Made by a program: the position numbers and the translations under genes | NCBI GenBank assembly: GCA_000696115.1 | Contig: JJOH01000004.1 | Span: 186,001 to 250,000 of the forward strand | Reading direction: 5' to 3' | Source: Streptomyces olindensis | GTDB taxonomy: Bacteria; Actinomycetota; Actinomycetes; Streptomycetales; Streptomycetaceae | DNA: 64,000 bases | Shown: in pieces, positions 49,645 through 60,788 of the stretch | Layout: each line of letters starts with the position of its first letter | Numbering within the stretch: the stretch's first letter is position 1 | The notes under the pieces: generated by a model | Told to the model about the DNA's origin: nothing | What the model saw: the letters and a program-made list of their open reading frames with translations, nothing else | Databases searched by the model: none

Positions 49645-51182
49645 CCGTGACGGCAGGACGTGTCGTCGCGGGCCGCTACGAGCTGTCCACGCTCCTCGGG
49701 CAGGGCGGCATGGGACAGGTCTGGACGGCGTACGACCAGCGGCTCGACCGGCGCGTGGCGGTGAAGCTGCTGCGCCCCGACAAGGTGGCCGGTCAGGACG
49801 CGGAGGAGCTGCGCCGCCGCTTCGTGCGCGAGTGCCGGGTGACCGCGCAGGTCGACCACCCGGGCCTGGTCACGGTGCACGACGCGGGCAGTGAGGGCGA
49901 GGAGCTGTTCCTCGTCATGCAGTACATCGACGGCGCCGACCTCGCCGGCCACCTCGCCGAGCACGACCCGTACCCCTGGCCGTGGGCGGTCGCGGTCGCC
50001 GCGCAACTGTGCGCCGTGCTGAGCGCCGTGCACGCCGTGCCGATCGTCCATCGCGACCTCAAGCCGCGCAACGTGATGGTGAAGCAGGACGGCACGGTCA
50101 CCGTCCTCGACCTCGGCGTCGCCTCGGTCATGGACGCCGACACCACCCGCCTCACCCACACCGGCACCCCCGTCGGCTCGCCGGCCTACATGGCCCCGGA
50201 GCAGGCGATGGGCGGCGCGGTCGGCCCGTACACGGACCTGTACGCCCTCGGCGTCGTCCTGCACGAACTGCTCAGCGGCGACGTCCCCTTCTCCGGTTCC
50301 ACGGCCCTCGGCGTCCTGCACCGGCACCTGTACGAGCCCCCGCTGCCCGTCCGCCGCATCCGCCCCGAGGTCCCCGAAGCGCTGGAGACCCTCGTCCTGC
50401 GCCTGCTCGCCAAGGACCCCCAGCACCGGCCGGCCTCCGCACAGGAGGTCTACGAGCACCTGGAACAGCTCCTGCCCGCGCGCGGCACGCCCACCGGGGC
50501 GGCCCTCGACCCCACCCGCCCGTTCCTGCGCCCGCACGCCCCCTGGCCGGACCGGGCCCGCACCCCGGCGCCCCGGCCCGCGCCGCCCGCCGCGCCCGTC
50601 GCCGAGACCACCGGGAAGACGGACATCGCCCGCGCCGTCGACGAGGTCAAGCGGCTCCTCGGCGAGGGCCGCATCACCCAGGCCGTCGACATCCTCGGCG
50701 CGATCCTGCCCGCCGCCGCCGAACAGCACGGCGAGCACTCCCCGGTCGTGCGCACCCTGCGCAAGCAGTACGCGGCCACGCTCCTGGACGACGGCCAGTT
50801 CCGGCGCGCCCTGCCCGAGCTGCGCCGCCTCGCCGACGAGCGCGCCGCCGAGGCCGGCCAAGCCGACCCGCAGTCCCTGCGCTTCCGCTACGAGGCCGCC
50901 CAATGCCTCGAACAGCTCGGCGAACCGGCGGCGGCGCTCGCCGAGTACCGGGCGGTGCTGCCGTACTACGAGAACCAGTACGTCGCCGCCGGCGGCCCGG
51001 AGCTCGCGCACGACGTCCGGCGCCGCATCGGCCACCTCCTGCTCGCCCTCGGCGACCGCGGCGCCGCCCACGACACCCTGGCCCGGCTGCTGCACGACGT
51101 GGAGCGCACCCACGGGCCCGGGCATCCGCTCGGCGCGGAGATCCGCAGGACGCTGCAGTGGCTGGGGCAGGTCCGCGGCTGA
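49641..51182 (+). CDS. Ser/Thr protein kinase with C-terminal TPR-like region
   Basis: 513 residues. Kinase domain 11-270: G-loop GQGGMGQV (20-27), Lys42, catalytic HRDLKPRN with Asp139, DLG in place of DFG at 157-159, and GSPAYMAPEQ. After a Pro-rich linker the last 200 residues form helix pairs of TPR type. There is no transmembrane helix and no PASTA domain, unlike PknB-type kinases. GTG 49641 overlaps the preceding gene. Confidence 0.93.
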   Translation: MTVTAGRVVAGRYELSTLLGQGGMGQVWTAYDQRLDRRVAVKLLRPDKVAGQDAEELRRRFVRECRVTAQVDHPGLVTVHDAGSEGEELFLVMQYIDGADLAGHLAEHDPYPWPWAVAVAAQLCAVLSAVHAVPIVHRDLKPRNVMVKQDGTVTVLDLGVASVMDADTTRLTHTGTPVGSPAYMAPEQAMGGAVGPYTDLYALGVVLHELLSGDVPFSGSTALGVLHRHLYEPPLPVRRIRPEVPEALETLVLRLLAKDPQHRPASAQEVYEHLEQLLPARGTPTGAALDPTRPFLRPHAPWPDRARTPAPRPAPPAAPVAETTGKTDIARAVDEVKRLLGEGRITQAVDILGAILPAAAEQHGEHSPVVRTLRKQYAATLLDDGQFRRALPELRRLADERAAEAGQADPQSLRFRYEAAQCLEQLGEPAAALAEYRAVLPYYENQYVAAGGPELAHDVRRRIGHLLLALGDRGAAHDTLARLLHDVERTHGPGHPLGAEIRRTLQWLGQVRG

Positions 51183-51322
51183 CGGCGGCCCCGGGCGGCG
51201 CGGCGGTGCCGGAAGTCCCGGTGAATCGTTGGTCGAATGGGTTGGCCAGAGCCTGGCCACTGCCTACCATCGATCACCGCAAGACTTTGTGCACCGTCGC
51301 ACAATCTCCTCGGGAGGTCTCC

Positions 51323-51970
51323 TTGCACCGCCGCCGTCGCACCGCGCTCGTCCTCACCGCCGCGATCGCCGCAGCGGCGCCCCTGCTCACCGCCTGCGGG
51401 AACGAGGCGCATCCCGGCGCAGCGGCCGTGGTCGGCGGGCAGCGGATCACCGTCTCGCAGCTGGAGGAGCGGGTCGGCGAGGTCCGCGCGGCCCAGCGGG
51501 CGGCCGTGCAGAACGACGCCCAGTACCAGCAGGCCATCGCCAGGACTGGCACACTCACCCGCGACACCCTGCACACCATGGTCCTCGACCGGGTGCTGCA
51601 CCGCGCCGCCGAGGACGTCGGGGTGACCGTCACCCGCCGCGAGATCCAGGGCATGCGGTCCGCCCTGGAGGAGCAGGCCGGCGGAGCCAAGGCGCTGGAG
51701 ACGACCTGGCTGCAGCAGTACGGCATCCCGCCGCAGCGCCTCGAGGAGAACCTCCGCCTCCAGCTGGAGGCCCAGAAGCTCGCCGAGAAGCTCGGCACCG
51801 ACACCAACCGCCCCGAGTTCTGGAAGGCCCTGTCCAAGGCCTCCAAGGACCTGAAGGTCGACCTCAACCCGCGCTACGGCACCTGGGACGTCCAGAAGAG
51901 CAGCCGCGCCGACGCGAGGACGCCGTGGGTGCGGGACGTGACGGCGGCGCGGACGCAGCAGTCCATGTAG
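51323..51970 (+). CDS. SurA-like N-terminal-domain lipoprotein
   Basis: 215 residues. Signal peptide with RRRR and lipobox LTAC, so Cys25 is lipidated. Mature part: AAVVGGQRITVSQLEERVGEV, then a helical bundle (YGIPPQRLEENLRLQLEAQKL), the layout of SurA/PrsA N-terminal chaperone domains without the peptidyl-prolyl isomerase part. TTG start 51323 with GGGAGG 5 nt upstream. Likely assists folding at the outer face of the membrane. Confidence 0.85.
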   Translation: MHRRRRTALVLTAAIAAAAPLLTACGNEAHPGAAAVVGGQRITVSQLEERVGEVRAAQRAAVQNDAQYQQAIARTGTLTRDTLHTMVLDRVLHRAAEDVGVTVTRREIQGMRSALEEQAGGAKALETTWLQQYGIPPQRLEENLRLQLEAQKLAEKLGTDTNRPEFWKALSKASKDLKVDLNPRYGTWDVQKSSRADARTPWVRDVTAARTQQSM

Positions 51971-52038
51971 GGCACCCGCCTCCCGTGGCCCTGTGGACAA
52001 CTTCCGGGACTGTCGGCGGCGTGGGATAGCTTCGAACC

Positions 52039-53046
52039 GTGAACGCCAACAGCTCCGAAGCCACCCCGGGCCCCGAGCGGACCACCCCCGGCGCGGCCGC
52101 CGCCCCCGGCCGTATCGTCCTGCTCACCACCAGCCACCGCGTCGCCCCCGGCCTGCTGTCCTGGCCCGCCTGGCAGGCCCTGCACGCGGCCGACCAGGTG
52201 CTGTGCGCGGACGGCGCGCACCCGCAGCTGCCGTATCTGCGCGAGGCCGGGATCACGGTCGGCGAGGAGTCCCCGACCGCCCAGGAGCTGGTCGACGCCT
52301 GCGCCGGCGGGCGCACGGTGGTGGTCGTGGCGACGGGCGAGGGCGAGCCGGCCCTGACGGACGGCCTGGCCCGCCTCGCCGGCACCGGCCGCCTCTCCAT
52401 GCCCGAGCTGGAGCTGCTGCCCGCCTCCTACGACCTGCCGGGCGCCCGTCTCCTCGACCTCGTCCAGGTCATGGACCGCATCCGCGCCGAATGCCCCTGG
52501 TCGTCCCAGCAGACCCACAAGGGCCTCGCCAAGTACGGCATCGAGGAGGCGTACGAACTCGTCGAGGCGATCGAGGAGGGCGACCGAGACGAGCTGCGCG
52601 AGGAGCTCGGTGACGTCCTGCTCCAGGTCGTCTTCCACGCCCGCATCGCCGAGGAGGACCTGGACGCCCCCTTCTCCATCGACGACGTGGCCGGCGGCAT
52701 CGTCGCCAAGCTGATCCACCGCCACCCGCACGTCTTCGGCGACGCGACGGCCACCACCCCCGAGGAGGTCAAGGAGCACTGGCTGCGCACCAAGGCGGTC
52801 GAGAAGCAGCGCTCCTCGATCACCGAGGGCATCCCGCTCGGCCAGCCCGGCCTGGCCCTCGCCGCCAAGCTCGCGTCCCGGGCCCGCACCGCCGGCCTGG
52901 ACATACCGCTCCCGCCCGTCGAAGGCATCGGCTACGACCTGCTGGCCCTGGCGGTCCGCGCCGAGGCCGAGGGCGTGGACCCGGAGGCAGCCCTGAGAGC
53001 GGCGGCCCGCGCCTACCGGGACGCGATCAGGGAGACCGAGGGCTGA
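52039..53046 (+). CDS. mazG: Nucleoside triphosphate pyrophosphohydrolase MazG with methylase-like N-terminus
   Basis: 335 residues. The MazG domain has CPWSSQQTH from Cys152, EEAYE (169-173) and EELGDVLLQVVFHARI, the metal-binding signatures; it hydrolyses non-canonical NTPs. The first 130 residues (RIVLLTTSHRVAPG, VVVVATGEGEPAL) look like a shortened tetrapyrrole-methylase domain, as in YabN-type fusions, probably without activity. GTG start 52039. Confidence 0.92.
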   Translation: MNANSSEATPGPERTTPGAAAAPGRIVLLTTSHRVAPGLLSWPAWQALHAADQVLCADGAHPQLPYLREAGITVGEESPTAQELVDACAGGRTVVVVATGEGEPALTDGLARLAGTGRLSMPELELLPASYDLPGARLLDLVQVMDRIRAECPWSSQQTHKGLAKYGIEEAYELVEAIEEGDRDELREELGDVLLQVVFHARIAEEDLDAPFSIDDVAGGIVAKLIHRHPHVFGDATATTPEEVKEHWLRTKAVEKQRSSITEGIPLGQPGLALAAKLASRARTAGLDIPLPPVEGIGYDLLALAVRAEAEGVDPEAALRAAARAYRDAIRETEG

Positions 53047-53092
53047 GCCGACCGGACAGGGGGAGCGGCGGCGGGCCGGATACGGTCGGGGG

Positions 53093-54379
53093 GTGACCGA
53101 CCAGCCCCAGCCCCGCACGCCCACGACCGCCCCGGCTCCCGCCCCCGACCTGTTCACCTGGGAGTTCGCGAGCGACCCCTACCCCGCCTACGCCTGGCTC
53201 CGTGAGCACGCCCCCGTCCACCGGACGCGGCTGCCCAGCGGTGTGGAGGCCTGGCTGGTCACGCGGTACGCCGACGCCAAGCAGACCCTCGCCGACAACC
53301 GGCTCTCCAAGAACCCGGCGCACCACGACGAACCCGCGCACGCCAAGGGCAAGACGGGGATCCCCGGTGAGCGCAAGGCCGAGTTGATGACGCACCTGCT
53401 CAACATCGACCCGCCGGACCACACCCGGCTGCGGCGGCTCGTGTCCAAGGCGTTCACGCCCCGCCGGGTCGCCGAGTTCGCGCCGCGCGTGCAGGAGCTG
53501 ACCGACGGCCTCATCGACGGGTTCGCGCGGCAGGGGTCCGCCGACCTGATCCACGAGTTCGCCTTCCCCCTCCCCATCTACGCCATCTGCGACCTGCTCG
53601 GCGTGCCCCGCGAGGACCAGGACGACTTCCGGGACTGGGCGGGCATGATGATCCGCCACCAGGGCGGGCCCCGGGGCGGTGTCGCGCGGTCCGTGAAGAA
53701 GATGCGCGGCTACCTCGCCGACCTCATCCACCGCAAGCGGGAGGTCCTGCCCGCCGAACCCGCCCCCGGCGAGGACCTCATCTCCGGTCTCATCCGCGCC
53801 TCCGACCACGGTGAGCACCTCACCGAGAACGAGGCCGCCGCCATGGCGTTCATCCTGCTGTTCGCCGGATTCGAGACCACGGTCAACCTCATCGGCAACG
53901 GCACGTACGCCCTGCTCACCCACCCCGAGCAGCGTGCCCGCCTCCAGGCCTCCCTGGCCGCCGGGGAAACCGGCCTGCTGGAGACCGGCGTCGAGGAACT
54001 CCTGCGCTACGACGGCCCCGTCGAGCTCGCCACCTGGCGGTTCGCCACGCAGCCGCTCACGATCGGCGGGCAGCACATCGGCGCGGGCGACCCGGTCCTC
54101 GTCGTCCTGGCCGCCGCGGACCGGGACCCGGAGCGGTTCGCCGACCCAGACATGCTCGACCTCTCCCGCCGCGACAACCAGCACCTCGGCTACGGCCACG
54201 GCATCCACTACTGCCTCGGCGCCCCGCTCGCCCGCCTGGAGGGCCAGACCGCGCTCGCCACCCTCCTCACCCGCCTCCCGGACCTCCGGCTGGCGGCGGA
54301 TCCGGCCGACCTGAGGTGGCGCGGCGGCCTCATCATGCGCGGGCTGCGTACTCTGCCGGTGGAGTTCACACCGGCGTGA
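53093..54379 (+). CDS. Cytochrome P450 (CYP107-like)
   Basis: 428 residues, soluble bacterial class I type. I-helix LLFAGFETTVNL near 258-269 (AGxET), K-helix EELLR, and heme loop GYGHGIHYCLGAPLA with heme-ligand Cys374. No redox partner gene adjacent. Gene order places it like SCO3099 of S. coelicolor, a P450 of the CYP107 family (from memory). Substrate unknown. GTG start 53093. Confidence 0.93.
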   Translation: MTDQPQPRTPTTAPAPAPDLFTWEFASDPYPAYAWLREHAPVHRTRLPSGVEAWLVTRYADAKQTLADNRLSKNPAHHDEPAHAKGKTGIPGERKAELMTHLLNIDPPDHTRLRRLVSKAFTPRRVAEFAPRVQELTDGLIDGFARQGSADLIHEFAFPLPIYAICDLLGVPREDQDDFRDWAGMMIRHQGGPRGGVARSVKKMRGYLADLIHRKREVLPAEPAPGEDLISGLIRASDHGEHLTENEAAAMAFILLFAGFETTVNLIGNGTYALLTHPEQRARLQASLAAGETGLLETGVEELLRYDGPVELATWRFATQPLTIGGQHIGAGDPVLVVLAAADRDPERFADPDMLDLSRRDNQHLGYGHGIHYCLGAPLARLEGQTALATLLTRLPDLRLAADPADLRWRGGLIMRGLRTLPVEFTPA

Positions 54380-54462
54380 CGGCCCGCCCTCACCAGCGGG
54401 GCGACCGATTAAACATGACACGCCGTCAGACCTGTGATCTTCACGTGATCTACGCGGCATGA

Positions 54463-54475
54463 ACTTGTGACAAGT
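54463..54475. promoter_or_regulatory. Palindrome upstream of the first rpf gene
   Basis: Perfect ACTTGT-G-ACAAGT, 86 bp before the ATG. Nearby are three GTGATC copies (from 54434, 54445 and 54475) and GTGATCTTCAC. A promoter and regulator site are likely here; the regulator is not identified. Confidence 0.55.
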
Positions 54476-54560
54476 GATCGTCTGCCGATACGTTCACCCA
54501 TCAGCGCGGCCCGGGCCTCTGTGCCGCGCCGGTCACTGCTGTCTCGCGAAAGGTCTCCGT

Positions 54561-55529
54561 ATGCTCTCCGGGAACGGTCGGCACCGTCGCCCCCGCCAGG
54601 CTCCGGCTCTCCTCGTCGCGGCCGGAGTGACCGGCTCCGCCATCGCGATCCCGCTCCTCGGGGCCTCCGGTGCCAGTGCGGCCGACGGCACGACCTGGGA
54701 CCGGGTCGCGGACTGCGAGACCGGCGGCGCCTGGAGCCAGAACAGCGGCAACGGCTACTACGGCGGCCTCGCGCTGTCCCAGGAGGACTGGGAGAAGCAC
54801 GGCGGCCTCGAATACGCCGCGAGCGCCGACCTGGCCAGCCGCTCCCAGCAGATAGCCGTGGCCGAGAGAATCCTCGCCGACCAGGGCGTCGGCGCGTGGC
54901 GCACCTGCGGACTGCTCTCCGGCCTCCAGCAGGACTCGAAGTCGGACACATCAGACTCTTCCGACTCTTCCGGGTCCTCTGGGTCCTCGGGCTCCTCCGG
55001 CTCGTCCGATCCGACCGACTCGCCGGGACTGCTCGACTCCTCCGAGTCGGCTCCCTCGTCGACCCCTTCCTCCTCCCCGGAGGACGAACCGGCCGACTCC
55101 GACAAGTCATCCGATTTCGGGGATTCCGCGCCGCAGAGCCGGGAGCCCGACAGCTCCCCCTCGGCCACGTCCGGGAGTGGCGAGTCCGACAACTCGCTGC
55201 AGGACGGCACCTCTTCGGCGCTGACCGACACCGGCTCGGGCCGCCACCGCGGCCCCAGCGCCGACGAGAACGCCGAGCCCACGAACGGCCGTACGAACGA
55301 GTCCACGGGCCGGCACGCCTCGCGCGGCGACGACACCTCCCGCGACGCCGCGGACGGCTCCTACACCGTCCGAGCCGGCGACAGCCTCTGGTCCATCGCC
55401 GACTCCCTTGACCTCAGCGGCGGATGGCACGCGCTCTACGTCGGCAACAAGGACGCCGTCGGCACCGACCCGAACCTCATCCGCCCCGGTCAGAGGCTCA
55501 CGGTTGGGGCCGAAGCGGACGAGAAGTAG
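54561..55529 (+). CDS. rpfC: Resuscitation-promoting factor with C-terminal LysM (RpfC-like)
   Basis: 322 residues, secreted muralytic enzyme cleaving peptidoglycan during germination and growth. Signal peptide to about residue 40; lysozyme-like Rpf domain with DCETGG and catalytic Glu53, then [17 protein letters not shown] very acidic, Ser-rich linker of about 140 residues (SSG and DSS repeats) leads to a LysM domain (SYTVRAGDSLWSIADSLDLS). Assignment to RpfC is by position next to rpfA. Confidence 0.93.
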   Translation: MLSGNGRHRRPRQAPALLVAAGVTGSAIAIPLLGASGASAADGTTWDRVADCETGGAWSQNSGNGYYGGLALSQEDWEKHGGLEYAASADLASRSQQIAVAERILADQGVGAWRTCGLLSGLQQDSKSDTSDSSDSSGSSGSSGSSGSSDPTDSPGLLDSSESAPSSTPSSSPEDEPADSDKSSDFGDSAPQSREPDSSPSATSGSGESDNSLQDGTSSALTDTGSGRHRGPSADENAEPTNGRTNESTGRHASRGDDTSRDAADGSYTVRAGDSLWSIADSLDLSGGWHALYVGNKDAVGTDPNLIRPGQRLTVGAEADEK

Positions 55530-58182
<2,653 letters not shown>

Positions 58183-58218
58183 TCGTCCAAAGGCCCGGCC
58201 AAGGCCGCGCCAGTCGTA

Positions 58219-58263
58219 CGTACGTCCCCGTACCCGGTCCCGTACCGTGTCCGGGGACGTACG
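58219..58263. terminator. Hairpin between eno and divIC
   Basis: Perfect 12-bp stem CGTACGTCCCCG/CGGGGACGTACG with a 21-nt loop, 37 bp after eno and 34 bp before divIC. Partial terminator or attenuator. Confidence 0.65.
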
Positions 58264-58296
58264 CGCGTATGACGGCGGAGCGGGAGGCGGACAGAC

Positions 58297-58773
58297 ATGG
58301 CCGTGAAGGACCGGGACCGGTTCTCCACCACGACCAGGATCCGGCTGCTCGGCGAGCAGACCGCGGCCCGGGTCTACCGCTCCCAGACCAGGCGGCAGGC
58401 CCGCCGCTCCCGGCTGACCGGCCGGGCCGCGCTGCTCGCGCTGGTGATGTGCTCGCTGATCGTGGCGCTGGCCTACCCGATGCGGGAGTACGTCTCCCAG
58501 CGCGCCGAGATCGACGACCTGCAGCGCGAGCAGCAGCAGGCCCGCCAGCGCGTGGAACGGCTGCGCGACATGAAGGCGCGCTGGCAGGACGACGCCTACG
58601 CCGAGCAGCAGATCCGGCAGCGGTTGCACTACGTCATGCCGGGGGAGACGGGGTTCATCGTCGTCGACCCGCACGCGGCGAAGCAGTCGCGCGCCGACCT
58701 CGGGGCGGCCGACCGCCCCTGGTACTCGAACATCTGGGACGGGGTCGACAAGTCCGACGCCTCCGACCAGTAA
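58297..58773 (+). CDS. divIC: Septum formation initiator (FtsB/DivIC family)
   Basis: 158 residues, bitopic membrane protein: basic N-terminus, one helix (AALLALVMCSLIVALAYPM), then a coiled coil with YVSQRAEIDDLQREQQQARQ and the conserved RLHYVMPGETGF end. Part of the division complex with FtsL/FtsQ. Located between eno and DUF501 as in other actinobacteria. Confidence 0.93.
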   Translation: MAVKDRDRFSTTTRIRLLGEQTAARVYRSQTRRQARRSRLTGRAALLALVMCSLIVALAYPMREYVSQRAEIDDLQREQQQARQRVERLRDMKARWQDDAYAEQQIRQRLHYVMPGETGFIVVDPHAAKQSRADLGAADRPWYSNIWDGVDKSDASDQ

Positions 58774-58808
58774 ATGTGACCCCAGAGAAAGACAGCCTGA
58801 AGACAGTC

Positions 58809-59408
58809 ATGGAAACGCCCCCGCCGACCACTCCGCGCACCGAGCCCACCGACGCGGACGTCGAGGCCTTCAAGCAGCAGCTCGGTCGGCCCCCGCGCGG
58901 CCTGCGGGCCATCGCGCACCGCTGCCCCTGCGGACAGCCCGACGTCGTCGAGACGGCCCCGCGGCTGCCGGACGGCACGCCGTTCCCCACGCTGTACTAC
59001 CTGACGTGCCCGAAGGCGAACTCCGCGATCGGCACGCTGGAGGCGAACGGCGTGATGAAGGAGATGACCGAGCGGCTCGCCTCGGACCCGGAGCTGGCGG
59101 CGGCCTACCGGGCCGCGCACGAGGACTACATCCGGCGCCGTGACGAGATCGAGGAGCTGAAGAACTTCCCCAGCGCGGGCGGCATGCCGGACCGGGTGAA
59201 GTGCCTGCACGTGCTGGTGGCGCACTCGCTGGCCGCGGGGCCCGGGGTGAACCCGCTGGGCGACGAGGCGCTGGCCATGCTGCCGGAGTGGTGGCGCAAG
59301 GGCGCGTGCGTGACGACCGCCGGGCCGCCCAGCGGTGACGGACGTCAGGTGGAGGGTACGGACTCGGGGCACTTCGCCTTCAAGCCGGTCGAGGAGGACG
59401 CCCAGTGA
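58809..59408 (+). CDS. DUF501 protein
   Basis: 199 residues, cytoplasmic. DUF501 features: RGLRAIAHRCPCGQPDVVET, FPTLYYLTCPKAN and MPDRVKCLHVLVAHSLAAGPGVNPLGDEA. Several Cys and His (CPCG, TCPK, KCLH) could bind metal. Function unknown, but always next to divIC and ppx in actinobacteria. ATG 58809; stop overlaps ppx (GTGA). Confidence 0.92.
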   Translation: METPPPTTPRTEPTDADVEAFKQQLGRPPRGLRAIAHRCPCGQPDVVETAPRLPDGTPFPTLYYLTCPKANSAIGTLEANGVMKEMTERLASDPELAAAYRAAHEDYIRRRDEIEELKNFPSAGGMPDRVKCLHVLVAHSLAAGPGVNPLGDEALAMLPEWWRKGACVTTAGPPSGDGRQVEGTDSGHFAFKPVEEDAQ

Positions 59409-60346
59409 CCCGTGTCGCCGCCGTGGACTGCGGTACGAACTCCATCCGCCTGCTGGTCGCCGACGCCGACCCGACCACCGGCGAGCTGACCGACCTGGAC
59501 CGCCGGATGACGATCGTCCGGCTCGGGCAGGGCGTCGACCGCACCGGCCGGCTCGCCCCCGAGGCGCTGCAGCGGACCTTCGCGGCGTGCCGCGAGTACG
59601 CCGGGATCATCAAGGAGCACGGGGCGGAGCGGCTGCGGTTCGTGGCGACCTCCGCCTCCCGGGACGCCGAGAACCGGGACGAGTTCGTGCGCGGCGTGTT
59701 GGACATCCTGGGCGTGGAGCCCGAGGTGATCTCCGGGGACCAGGAGGCCGAGTTCTCCTTCACCGGCGCCACCAAGGAGCTGGCCGGGCGCGACCACCTG
59801 CCCAAGCCCTACCTGGTGGTGGACATCGGCGGCGGCTCGACCGAGTTCGTCGTCGGCGACGACCACGTCCGGGCGGCCCGGTCGGTGGACATCGGCTGCG
59901 TCCGCCTGACCGAGCGGCACCTGGTTCGGGACGGGGCGGTGAGCGACCCCCCGACCGAGGAGCAGATCGCGGCGATGCGGACCGACATCGAGGCCGCGCT
60001 CGACCTCGCCGAGGAGACGGTCCCGCTGCGCGAGGCGCGGACGCTGGTCGGCCTGGCCGGCTCCGTGACGACCGTGTCGGCGATCGCCCAGGAGCTGCCC
60101 GAGTACGACTCGGAGGCCATCCACCACTCCCGGGTCTCCTACGAGCGGGTCCGCGAGATCACCGAGTGGCTGCTGCGCTCCACGCACGCCGAGCGGGCGG
60201 CCGTGCCGTCCATGCACCCGGGTCGGGTCGACGTGATCGGGGCGGGTGCCCTCGTGCTCCTGTCGATCATGGAGCGGATCGGTGCGGAGGAGGTCGTCGT
60301 GAGCGAGCACGACATCCTCGACGGCATCGCGTGGTCGGTGGCGTAG
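59405..60346 (+). CDS. ppx: Exopolyphosphatase (Ppx/GppA family)
   Basis: 313 residues, the short form without the C-terminal HD domain. ASKHA fold: phosphate-1 loop DCGTNSIRLLVAD, catalytic region FVATSASRDAENRDEF, and PYLVVDIGGGSTEFVVG. Hydrolyses polyphosphate or pppGpp. GTG start overlapping the DUF501 stop by 4 nt. Confidence 0.94.
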   Translation: MTRVAAVDCGTNSIRLLVADADPTTGELTDLDRRMTIVRLGQGVDRTGRLAPEALQRTFAACREYAGIIKEHGAERLRFVATSASRDAENRDEFVRGVLDILGVEPEVISGDQEAEFSFTGATKELAGRDHLPKPYLVVDIGGGSTEFVVGDDHVRAARSVDIGCVRLTERHLVRDGAVSDPPTEEQIAAMRTDIEAALDLAEETVPLREARTLVGLAGSVTTVSAIAQELPEYDSEAIHHSRVSYERVREITEWLLRSTHAERAAVPSMHPGRVDVIGAGALVLLSIMERIGAEEVVVSEHDILDGIAWSVA

Positions 60347-60451
60347 TCCGCCTCCGGGAGCTCCGGGCCCGCTTCTGAGCAGGCATGGATCACGAATGAG
60401 CGCGTCCGAGGGGCCCGGAGGGACCCCTCGGCGACAGCCCGTCGGAAAAGT

Positions 60452-60469
60452 TCGTGAAGTTCTTCACAA
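60452..60469. promoter_or_regulatory. Rex operator-like site
   Basis: TCGTGAAGTTCTTCACAA matches the known Rex consensus TTGTGAA-N4-TTCACAA at 13 of 14 fixed positions. Rex represses respiratory genes at low NADH/NAD+; ndh is an expected target. Confidence 0.85.
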
Positions 60470-60534
60470 GGAATTCGGCCCTCCCGGGCGACGAGAAGGG
60501 TCCGGTTGACCCGTCCGGGGGGCGAACGGCCCTT

Positions 60535-60546
60535 TGAACATGTTCA
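60535..60546. promoter_or_regulatory. Perfect 12-bp palindrome in the ndh leader
   Basis: TGAACATGTTCA, 66 bp downstream of the Rex-like site. Perfect dyad symmetry; binding protein unknown. Confidence 0.55.
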
Positions 60547-60644
60547 GAAGCATGGTATGGAGGTGTCCGGGAAGGGGTCCGGCACCGGGCTCCGGAAGGT
60601 CCTCACAGGGGGTCCTCGGACCCAGAGAGGCAGCTCACGCGGCA

Positions 60645-60673
60645 TTGACAACGGTCCGGGGTGCACAAACGAT
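60645..60673 (+). promoter_or_regulatory. Candidate housekeeping-sigma promoter for ndh
   Basis: TTGACA at 60645-60650 and AACGAT at 60668-60673 with a 17-bp spacer. Confidence 0.5.
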
Positions 60674-60788
60674 CCCGATTGTCACCATGACGTGGATCAC
60701 GCGGGCCGCGGAGGATAGCACACACCCTGCGAAAGCTTGTGAAGGGGCGCACGAGCCACCCCCCTGAAGCGGGTGGATACTCGATGGC

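Larger units (their letters stand above)
60347..60788 (+). promoter_or_regulatory. ndh upstream region
   Basis: About 440 bp without a gene. Holds a Rex-type operator (60452-60469), a perfect 12-bp palindrome TGAACATGTTCA (60535-60546) and a candidate promoter TTGACA-N17-AACGAT (60645-60673). The leader to ATG 60789 may be long if transcription starts near the Rex site. Confidence 0.7.
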
